From positions 1 through 5,951 of the forward strand of contig DASYMJ010000176.1 of the NCBI GenBank assembly GCA_036009105.1: a stretch of DNA of 5,951 nucleotides, in the 5' to 3' direction. The notes beneath the pieces are model-generated. The model saw only the letters and a list, made by a program, of their open reading frames with translations, had not been told where the DNA came from and did not search any database. Source of the stretch: JAFAVZ01 sp036009105. GTDB taxonomy: Bacteria; Acidobacteriota; Thermoanaerobaculia; Gp7-AA8. The first letter of the stretch is position 1. Each line of letters opens with the position of its first letter. Both the position numbers and the translations under genes were made by a program. This document shows positions 1 to 5,951 of this stretch, one piece after another.

Positions 1-5
1 TGGGG

Positions 6-797
6 CTAGGTGCCGATCTCCGTGAAGCGGAAGGCGATGGGGATGATGACGAAGAGCTGGACGGCATCGAAGACGCCGTGGGCGATGATGCCGGGCAGGA
101 GGTTCTTGGTGCGATAGAAGGTGGCGCCGATGATGAGGGAGATGACGGTGACGCCGATGAGCAGCAGCGGCTGCCCCAGCGTCACATGGGCCGAGGCGAA
201 GAGGATGGTGGAGAGGATCAGGCCGATGCGCTTCTGCAGCCACCCGCGGAAGAACGCCTCTTCCACGGTCATGGCCGAGAGGACGATCAGCGCCTTCTTC
301 CAGAGCGGGACCGCGGCGAGGTAGCCGATCATCGGCGACGGCTTGAGGTCCTTCGGCAGCAGGCCCGTCGCTTTGAGGATGGCGGCGACGAGGAGCGCCA
401 CGGCGATGGTGACCAGCCAGCCGCCCACCCCCACCGCGAAGCCGGTCAAAACCGCTTCCCCCGACCTCTCGGAGCGGATGTTGAGGAACTGGCGGAGCGG
501 CGGGCGTCCGGTGAGGAGCCACCAGCCGCCGAGGAAGATCACCAGGATCGCGTGCAGGGCGAAGAATTGGTAGAAGGGGGTGGCCGCGATCTGCTGCGCG
601 GTCGGCTGGCGCATGGACGACGCGATGACCAGGAAGGCGAGGAACAGCATGAACAGGCCCAGCCACGCGTAGGCGAGGCCCTTCATCCACGGCGCGGGAA
701 ACACGTCGCAGCGGAACAGGCCGACGCGCTCGTTCAGGACGATCATCGCCAGGTAAACGACGGCGACGCCGATCATGGGGATGACGAATGGGCTCAT
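6..797 (-). CDS. CPBP family intramembrane metalloprotease (CAAX protease / 'Abi' family)
   Basis: This is a complete 263-aa polytopic membrane protein with about eight hydrophobic segments (near 5-20, 41-60, 77-96, 117-141, 165-178, 191-206, 210-228 and 235-256). It carries the CPBP catalytic motifs in order: EEAFFR (E179, E180, R184), FASAH (F200, H204) and HGVFD (H240, D244). These are the glutamate and histidine residues expected to bind the catalytic metal within the membrane. Family members include eukaryotic CAAX-prenyl endopeptidase relatives, bacteriocin self-immunity proteins and many bacterial proteases of unknown substrate. The ATG at 797 overlaps the stop of the TIR gene in ATGA. 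No Shine-Dalgarno is visible just upstream, so translation probably depends on coupling to the TIR gene. The stop is TAG at 8-6, leaving only 5 bases before the window edge. All catalytic residues are present, so it is probably active. Confidence 0.92.
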   Translation of the reverse strand: MSPFVIPMIGVAVVYLAMIVLNERVGLFRCDVFPAPWMKGLAYAWLGLFMLFLAFLVIASSMRQPTAQQIAATPFYQFFALHAILVIFLGGWWLLTGRPPLRQFLNIRSERSGEAVLTGFAVGVGGWLVTIAVALLVAAILKATGLLPKDLKPSPMIGYLAAVPLWKKALIVLSAMTVEEAFFRGWLQKRIGLILSTILFASAHVTLGQPLLLIGVTVISLIIGATFYRTKNLLPGIIAHGVFDAVQLFVIIPIAFRFTEIGT

Positions 798-3748
798 GCG
801 GGGCGGAAGTGTAGCGCGTCCCGCATGTACTGCACCGCTTTCTCCTCGTACGGGATGCCGTAGAGGACGAGGAGCAGATCGAAGAGCCGTTCGAAGTAGT
901 GCTCCTCATGGCGAAAGTCGAAGTGGACGGTGTCCTTGTAGAGCGGCGGGAACGCGGTTGCCGCGTCGCCGTCGAGGAGGATGGGGAGCACGCCCTTGCT
1001 CAGACGCTTGCTCGCCAGCAGCAGCTCGCCTGCCACCACGCCCTCCAGGCCGTCGTACTTGGCCAGCAGGGCCGGCGTACCGATGACGATGACGAAATCT
1101 TCCTGATCGATCCGCTCGGCGAAGCGGGAGATGCTCCCGCCCCCGCGGTTGTCAAAGCGGTCGAAGACCACCCGGATGCCGGCCTCCAGCAGGTCGCGGG
1201 CGAGGACCTCGACCCATCGCTCCTGCTCCTGGATACCGCGCGCATAGCTGATGAAGCACGACGGAGCGGTGATGGCGGCGTCGCGCAGGTAGCTCTTCAT
1301 CCGGCTCAGCGCGTTCGCGTAGTGCGTGCGGCTGGCAGCGACGCGGCGGTTGCGCTCGACCGCCTCGTCGTGACCGGGCGGCGCGGCGGGGGCGCCGAGC
1401 GGCACGCGCGTGCCGCAATTCGAGCAGAACAGCTGCTCCTGCTCTTGGCGCTTCCGTTTCATGACCTCCTTGCGCGGCTGCGCATAGCGGCAGGAGGGAC
1501 AGAAGAGCGGCGGGAAGGCTTCGACCGTGACCGGCCTGGCCGCGAGAAAGGTCTCGAACAATCCCTGAAACAGCTGCTGCGCCGGCGGCGGCGCGGATTC
1601 GGCGAAGTAGAGCTCCAGCTCGATCTGCCCTTCGCGCTCGTCGGTCAGGCGGAAGCCGCAGGTCGCGCCGCCCGCGATCTCGTAACGCGCGTTGTTCCGC
1701 CACTGGTTCGTGCGCGTGAAGGTATTGGTGTAGCCGAGGAGGACCACCAGGGCCGGATAGATGCTTGCGGTGGCGCCGGAGACGACGTACGCGCTGCCGT
1801 CGACCATCGGTGTGTCGTCGAGCTGCGGGCGATTCAGGTTGATCAGTGATGGGAAGACGAGGAACACGTCGTTGCCGAGCGCTTCCCGGAAGCAGACGTT
1901 GTGCTCGATGAACAGCGCCGCCGCGCCGTCGAGGAGGATCTCCCGCTCGCGCTCGGTCAGGCGATCGAGCTCCGGAAAGCGATACTCGCCGGCCAGCAGG
2001 CGTCGCTCATGGAGTGCGCCGAGGCCTTTCGGATTGCGCCGCGCCTCGAGGACGATCGAGGCGGCCAGGTTGTGCAGCAGCTGCGGCGCGAGGAGGATCC
2101 ACTCGTCGCCATGACTGCCGCGCAGCTCGCGGACGTAGCCGTGGTTGGCCAGGTGGCGCGCCGCCGTGGCGACGTCTTCCCGCGCGAAGTCGGTCTTTGC
2201 CGCCTCGCTGACCGCGTCGCGCAGCTGCTGTGGCGTGAGGAGGACGCCGCTCTTGGAGTCCGCTTCCTTCAGCTGGAGGACGTGATCTTTGATCGCTTTG
2301 AACGTCTCGGTGGTGACCGTGGCCGGCCGCCCATCCCAATTGACCTCGTCTCGGATCCTGCTCAGCAGCTCGTCGATGCCTTCCCCGTTCAGCGCGCTGG
2401 TGAAGACGACCCCGCCCGTGATCCCCTCCTGCTGCGCGAATCGGGTCAGCTCGTCGGGGGTGAAGATGCCCGTGCCGCGATCGCTCCGCGCCGGCACGAG
2501 GATGGTGCGCGCCCGTTTGCGAAGCGCCTGCAGCCAGAACTGCGCCCCCTGGAGCGGATCCTGCCCGTTCGTCGGATCGAAGACGATGAGCGCGACGTCG
2601 ACGTCATCGAGAAAAAGCGTGTGCGTCAGGCGATAGTCCGGCTGCCCGGCGAGGTCGAAGAGGACGGCCTCGCATTGCGCGCCGTCCTCCCGGACGGTGG
2701 AGATGTTGCCCATGACCCAGAACTGCTCGCCATGAGTCGACTCGTGATGTTTGAACTCGTCATGGGCCAGCCGCCAGCCGAGGCCGGTCTTGCCGACGCC
2801 ACTGTCGCCCACGAGGGCGATCTTCGCGGTGGTGTAGAAGGTGGTCTTTTTCTTCGGGGTGAAGCCTGGACCGCCCCGGCCGAGGATTGCCACTGCCGAC
2901 CCGTAGGCAACGGGCGTCGCCAGCAGGTCCTCGACGGGGCTGAACGCAATGCTTCGAAAGGTGTTGCTGGGCGAAGCATTCGCGAATGCGGTGACGAGCG
3001 CGGGACGCCCGAACAGACTCCAGATCGAGGTCTCGCCATCCGCCGAGCGCGCCACGAGATAGTGGCAATGGTCGGAGGAGAAGGAGAGGGCGGTGACGGG
3101 AGCTCGATGATGCTCGATGCGTACCGGACCTTCCCTGCCTTGCAGGGCGATCTCGTTTCCGACGCTGGCCGCCCAGATGTAGGAACGGCAGGCGGTCACG
3201 ACATGACCGGCATGGTCGGCGCCTGCCACTTCGAACAACGAATCGTCAGGAAGGTCATGCCGGACAATCTGGATGCGCTCGCCGGTTCCAATGAGCAGGT
3301 CTTGCTCGGACAGCCAGGCGGCATCCCGGACATGCCTGCATCGGAAAGGCTCGGATTGGCGCCTGGTTTTCGGGTCGAGCAACACGATGGCCTCTTCGGC
3401 GGAGGTGGCGAGCAGCGGCTTTCGCGGATTCCAGGCGAGCACCGTTCCGTGGCGGCGGAACTCGGCGGCGATGTCGCCCCGCGGCCAGTTCCAGACGATG
3501 ATCTGCTTGTCCGTCATCGCCGCGAGGAACTGCTCGTCGCGCGACCACTCCGCGTACAGCACGCCGCCGGCGGTCTTCAGCTCGCGTACGGTCTGCCCGC
3601 TGTTCGCATTGATGAAGCGGATGGCCGGAACGTCGACCGCCCCCACCGCCAGCATCCTTCCCTTCGGCGACCACGAGACCCAGCTCGCCGACCAGCCGCC
3701 CGACCCGCGGATGTCGATCGTGCGGACGGTCTCGACCGGCGGTTTCAC
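794..3748 (-). CDS. Multidomain WD40 propeller - Roc-like GTPase - COR-like - zinc ribbon - TIR protein
   Basis: This 984-aa protein looks like a signalling or immune switch. Residues ~18-293 form seven degenerate WD40-like blades, with starts such as WVSWSPKG (23), YAEWSRDE (65), VLAWNPRK (103), DAAWLSEQ (142), TALSFSSD (219) and RSIAFSPV (265). Residues ~305-470 are a Roc/Ras-like GTPase: P-loop GDSGVGKT (314-321), likely switch-I T338, DLAGQ (365-369), a degenerate G4 (ARSD, 420-423) and TSALNGEG (450-457). Residues ~475-640 resemble the COR winged-helix region of ROCO proteins, and a beta-rich module follows to ~745. C750/C753 and C775/C778 form a Cys4 zinc ribbon. Residues ~828-964 are a TIR/SEFIR domain (CFISYARG at 831), with E908 as the candidate NADase glutamate. 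The GTG at 3748 overlaps the upstream stop in GTGA. The frame stays open to 4198, but that part shadows the molybdoenzyme. The TIR domain could be catalytic (NAD+ cleavage) or a scaffold; function is inferred. Confidence 0.92.
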   Translation of the reverse strand: MKPPVETVRTIDIRGSGGWSASWVSWSPKGRMLAVGAVDVPAIRFINANSGQTVRELKTAGGVLYAEWSRDEQFLAAMTDKQIIVWNWPRGDIAAEFRRHGTVLAWNPRKPLLATSAEEAIVLLDPKTRRQSEPFRCRHVRDAAWLSEQDLLIGTGERIQIVRHDLPDDSLFEVAGADHAGHVVTACRSYIWAASVGNEIALQGREGPVRIEHHRAPVTALSFSSDHCHYLVARSADGETSIWSLFGRPALVTAFANASPSNTFRSIAFSPVEDLLATPVAYGSAVAILGRGGPGFTPKKKTTFYTTAKIALVGDSGVGKTGLGWRLAHDEFKHHESTHGEQFWVMGNISTVREDGAQCEAVLFDLAGQPDYRLTHTLFLDDVDVALIVFDPTNGQDPLQGAQFWLQALRKRARTILVPARSDRGTGIFTPDELTRFAQQEGITGGVVFTSALNGEGIDELLSRIRDEVNWDGRPATVTTETFKAIKDHVLQLKEADSKSGVLLTPQQLRDAVSEAAKTDFAREDVATAARHLANHGYVRELRGSHGDEWILLAPQLLHNLAASIVLEARRNPKGLGALHERRLLAGEYRFPELDRLTEREREILLDGAAALFIEHNVCFREALGNDVFLVFPSLINLNRPQLDDTPMVDGSAYVVSGATASIYPALVVLLGYTNTFTRTNQWRNNARYEIAGGATCGFRLTDEREGQIELELYFAESAPPPAQQLFQGLFETFLAARPVTVEAFPPLFCPSCRYAQPRKEVMKRKRQEQEQLFCSNCGTRVPLGAPAAPPGHDEAVERNRRVAASRTHYANALSRMKSYLRDAAITAPSCFISYARGIQEQERWVEVLARDLLEAGIRVVFDRFDNRGGGSISRFAERIDQEDFVIVIGTPALLAKYDGLEGVVAGELLLASKRLSKGVLPILLDGDAATAFPPLYKDTVHFDFRHEEHYFERLFDLLLVLYGIPYEEKAVQYMRDALHFRPA

Positions 3749-5802
3749 ATCGGCCGGACTTCCACCCGGTTGTCGAAGAACGTGGCGCCGCCGCCCAGGT
3801 CGGTCACGGCCTGGCTCGTCGTCTGGTTCGCGTTCGTGTTGTCCGGGGTCAGCTTGCCCCACCAGATCGAGGGAGCGAACACCACGCCCGGCCGCACCTT
3901 GTCCGTGATCAAGACCTCGGCGGTGAAGGAGCCGCGGTCGTTGAAGATCGCCACCCGCTGGCCGTTGCCCAAGCCGCGCGGGCGGGCGTCCTCCTCGTGG
4001 ATCTCCAGCATCGGCTTGCCGGCGGCGCGGCGGAGCGAGGCCACGTTCACGAACGTCGAGTTGAGGAAGCTGTGGGCGGGCGGCGAGAGGAGCGCCAGCG
4101 GATAGCGGCGGGCCAGCTCGGGGGTGAGCTCCTCCGACTCGTGCGGCGGGATGTAGAGCGGCAGGCGGTCGATGCCCACCGCATCGAGCGACGCGCACTC
4201 GATCTCGATGCGGCCGCTCGGCGTCATGAGGCGCTCGCCGCGGCGGTAGGGGAGATGCGGCGACGGCACCTCGATGCGCACCGAGCCGAGCTCGCGCAAC
4301 TGGTCGAGCGTGATGCGCGGAGTCGTGGGGCCGGCGCCGTCGAGCAGGTCGCGCATCAGCTCATCGTCCGAGGCGCGGAGCTCGGGATGGTCGAGGTTCA
4401 TGGCGGCGGCGATGCGGCGGAAGATCTCCGTGTTCGAGGCGCACTCGCCGAGCGGGGCGATGGCCGGGCGGTTGTACATCAGATAGAGATGGCCGTAGGC
4501 CTTGTGCACATCCTCGTGCTCCAGCTGGGTGGTGGCGGGGAGGAGCACGTCGGCGTAGTCGGTGGTGTCGGTCTGGAAGTGCTCCATCACGACGGTGAAG
4601 AGATCGTCGCGCCGGAGGCCGGCCAGGACGCGCTCCCGTTCCGGCGCCACGGACGCGGGATTGGAGTTGTAGACGATCATCGCCTTGACCGGCGGATCGT
4701 CCGTCTCGGTGAGCGCTTCGCCGAGGCGGGACATGTTGATGGTGCGGGTGCCGGGCTGCTGCAGGTCGCTGCGCTCCAGGCGCGCCGCGTTCAGGGAGAA
4801 GGTGCCGGAGGAGGACATCTGGCAGCCGCCGCCGACGTCATCCCAGGTGCCGGTGATGGCGGGCAGCAGGATGATGGCGCGCATGGCCGAGCCGCCGCCG
4901 CCATGGCGCTGCAGTCCGTAGTTGGCGCGGATGAAGGACGGCCGGGTCTCCCCATACAGACGGCCGAGATGCTCGATGGTCTGGACGGGCAGGCGGCAGA
5001 TCTCCGCGACGCGGGCCGGGGAGTACTCGTTCAGCACGCGGTCGCGCAGCTTCTCCCAGCCGATGGTCATCGCATCGAGATAGACGTGGTCTTCCAGGCC
5101 GTCCCGGAAGATCACGTGCATCATGCCGAGGGCCAGCGCGGCATCCGTACCGGGGCGGATGGCGATGTGCTCGTCGCACGCGCTGGCGGTGCGCGTGCGC
5201 AAGGGATCGATGCAGATCGTGTGCGCGCCGCGCTCCTTCGCCTTGCGGATGAACGGCCAGAGATGCGGATTGGAGGTGAGGGTATTGGTGCCCCACAGGA
5301 TGATCAGTTTCGCCTCGGGCACCGTCTCGGGATCGGTCCCCATGCGCAGGCCGTAGGTGTACGTCCACGCCTTCATCCCCGCGCTCGCGCAGATGGTGCG
5401 GTCGAGATTCGAGGCGCCGATCCGTTTGAAGAAGCGCGAGGCCATCCCTTCCGACTGGATTAGCCCGAGGGTGCCGCCGTAGGAGTAGGGGAGGATGGCC
5501 TGCGGTCCGTCGGGCGAGTCGATGACGGCCTGCAGGCGGTCGGCGATCAGCTGGAGCGCTTCCTCCCACGTGGCGCGGCGGAAGCGCCCTTCGCCCTTGG
5601 CGCCGGCGCGGATCTGCGGATGGAGCAGCCGCCCTTCGTGGTACGTCCGCTCGAGGTACTTCGCCACTTTCGTGCAGAGGAAGCCCTGAGTGAACGGGTG
5701 CTCGGGATCGCCGGCCATGCGCGTGGCGCGGCCGTCCTCCACCGTGACCAGCATGGCGCAGGTGTCCGGGCAGTCGTGCGGGCAGACCGCGCGGACGATC
5801 AT
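3745..5802 (-). CDS. Molybdopterin-dependent oxidoreductase, DMSO reductase superfamily, with N-terminal [4Fe-4S] site
   Basis: This is a 685-aa catalytic subunit of the bis-MGD molybdenum (or tungsten) oxidoreductase superfamily. The N-terminus holds the iron-sulfur motif CPHDCPDTC (C7, C11, C15) with the fourth cysteine at C43, followed by a lysine at 45. In the molybdopterin region, RTICASAG places C138 where periplasmic nitrate reductases carry the Mo-ligating cysteine, so C138 is the candidate metal ligand. Further family hallmarks are ILWGTNTLTSNPH (168-180), YNSNPAS (378-384), DYADVLLPATTQLEHEDV (415-432) and TPSGRIEIE (527-535). The C-terminal dinucleotide-binding domain spans about 568-685. 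There is no Tat or Sec signal, since the cluster motif starts at residue 7, so the enzyme is probably cytoplasmic. The start is fixed by an ATGA overlap with the upstream gene. Length and motifs look complete. The substrate cannot be assigned; no separate electron-transfer subunit is visible in this window. Confidence 0.95.
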   Translation of the reverse strand: MIVRAVCPHDCPDTCAMLVTVEDGRATRMAGDPEHPFTQGFLCTKVAKYLERTYHEGRLLHPQIRAGAKGEGRFRRATWEEALQLIADRLQAVIDSPDGPQAILPYSYGGTLGLIQSEGMASRFFKRIGASNLDRTICASAGMKAWTYTYGLRMGTDPETVPEAKLIILWGTNTLTSNPHLWPFIRKAKERGAHTICIDPLRTRTASACDEHIAIRPGTDAALALGMMHVIFRDGLEDHVYLDAMTIGWEKLRDRVLNEYSPARVAEICRLPVQTIEHLGRLYGETRPSFIRANYGLQRHGGGGSAMRAIILLPAITGTWDDVGGGCQMSSSGTFSLNAARLERSDLQQPGTRTINMSRLGEALTETDDPPVKAMIVYNSNPASVAPERERVLAGLRRDDLFTVVMEHFQTDTTDYADVLLPATTQLEHEDVHKAYGHLYLMYNRPAIAPLGECASNTEIFRRIAAAMNLDHPELRASDDELMRDLLDGAGPTTPRITLDQLRELGSVRIEVPSPHLPYRRGERLMTPSGRIEIECASLDAVGIDRLPLYIPPHESEELTPELARRYPLALLSPPAHSFLNSTFVNVASLRRAAGKPMLEIHEEDARPRGLGNGQRVAIFNDRGSFTAEVLITDKVRPGVVFAPSIWWGKLTPDNTNANQTTSQAVTDLGGGATFFDNRVEVRPM
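3759..3763 (-). promoter_or_regulatory. Probable ribosome binding site (GGAAG) for the WD40-GTPase-TIR gene
   Basis: GGAAG on the minus strand lies 10 bases before the GTG at 3748, within the last codons of the molybdoenzyme gene. The spacing is slightly long, but it is the best purine-rich match near this junction. It supports the GTG start over the distant in-frame ATG at 4198. Confidence 0.35.
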
Positions 5803-5951
5803 GCCCGTTTCACCGCCTGGGGTGGGATGAAGCGCTGGAAGCCGCGCGGGACGCGCGTCTGGAACCAGGCCTCGACCGCGCGGCCGCGCCGCTGCCAGAA
5901 GACGCCGAGGGCGATCACGGCCAGGCCGGCCACGGTCAGGAAGAAGGTGAA
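5799..5951 (-). CDS. C-terminal end of an unidentified membrane protein (5'-truncated by window edge)
   Basis: An open frame runs from the window edge to a TGA at 5801-5799 and gives 50 residues. I translated it by hand; it is too short for a normal ORF listing. The first ~18 residues (FTFFLTVAGLAVIALGVF) are a convincing transmembrane helix. A basic stretch (WQRRGR) follows, then a polar, amphipathic tail ending IPPQAVKRA, which suggests a cytoplasmic C-terminus by the positive-inside rule. Nearly every codon ends in G or C, as in the neighbouring genes, which supports real coding. The stop overlaps the start of the molybdoenzyme gene in an ATGA, so the two are probably translationally coupled. 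The family cannot be named from this tail; a transporter or a membrane partner of the oxidoreductase are both possible. Confidence 0.7.
   Translation of the reverse strand, partial: FTFFLTVAGLAVIALGVFWQRRGRAVEAWFQTRVPRGFQRFIPPQAVKRA
5810..5814 (-). promoter_or_regulatory. Probable ribosome binding site (GGTGA) of the molybdoenzyme gene
   Basis: GGTGA on the minus strand lies 7 bases before the ATG at 5802. It sits inside the last codons of the upstream membrane-protein gene. The spacing is good and the match to the Shine-Dalgarno core is partial. It supports the start at 5802 together with the ATGA overlap. Confidence 0.4.

Noticed and set aside
1..5. Possible terminator after the CPBP gene
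   Set aside because: Only five bases follow the stop codon in this window, so no hairpin can be assessed.
78..863. Plus-strand open frame rich in Asp, Glu, Arg and Gly
   Set aside because: It is a shadow of the CPBP protease gene, whose membrane segments read as charged residues in antisense; no domain is seen.
1579..1597. Short GCC/GGC-rich run that looks like a microsatellite
   Set aside because: It is explained by codons for an Ala-Pro-Pro-Pro-Ala-Gln linker in the large protein and is too short and irregular to be a repeat.
899..1849. Plus-strand open frame of 316 codons
   Set aside because: It is antisense to the zinc-ribbon/TIR part of the large gene and has no recognisable motif.
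1901..4105. Long plus-strand open frame of 734 codons
   Set aside because: It is antisense to the TIR and molybdoenzyme genes, has shadow-type composition (Arg/Asp/Glu/Gly-rich) and no recognisable motif. Long antisense frames are expected in GC-rich DNA.
3749..4198. Extension of the TIR gene's reading frame upstream to an ATG at 4198, adding 150 residues
   Set aside because: The added stretch is Arg/Pro/Ala-rich with no domain character and lies wholly inside the well-supported molybdoenzyme gene. The WD40 region begins just after the GTG at 3748, which overlaps the upstream stop.
3997..5463. Plus-strand open frame of 488 codons
   Set aside because: It is antisense to the molybdoenzyme gene, low in complexity (Gly/Ala/Arg/His-rich), and the opposite strand encodes clear catalytic motifs.

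Overview
This is a GC-rich bacterial window (roughly two-thirds G+C, third codon positions strongly G/C). All coding is on the minus strand, and there is essentially no intergenic DNA. The style suggests a high-GC soil or environmental bacterium such as an acidobacterium, gemmatimonad or myxobacterium. No rRNA or single-lineage marker is present, so that placement is weak.

In transcription order (right to left) there are four genes. (1) 5951-5799 is the last 50 codons of a membrane protein cut by the window edge. (2) 5802-3745 is a complete 685-aa cytoplasmic molybdopterin/[4Fe-4S] oxidoreductase. (3) 3748-794 is a 984-aa multidomain protein: seven-bladed WD40-like propeller, Roc-type small GTPase, COR-like region, Cys4 zinc ribbon and C-terminal TIR/SEFIR domain. 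(4) 797-6 is a 263-aa CPBP (CAAX protease/bacteriocin-processing, formerly 'Abi') intramembrane metalloprotease.

Each junction is a 4-base stop/start overlap (ATGA, GTGA, ATGA), so the genes look like one translationally coupled operon. Any promoter lies upstream of the window and any terminator downstream. No RNA genes, mobile elements, CRISPR or repeats were seen.

The striking element is gene 3. It joins a propeller sensor, a GTPase switch and a TIR effector on one chain, the layout of an NLR- or ROCO-like immune or signalling protein. It is tightly coupled to a CPBP membrane protease behind it and a molybdoenzyme in front. Working hypothesis (inference only): the TIR protein and CPBP protease form a two-gene signalling or abortive-infection module inserted into, or co-opted by, a redox operon. 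Simple operon packing without a functional link remains possible.
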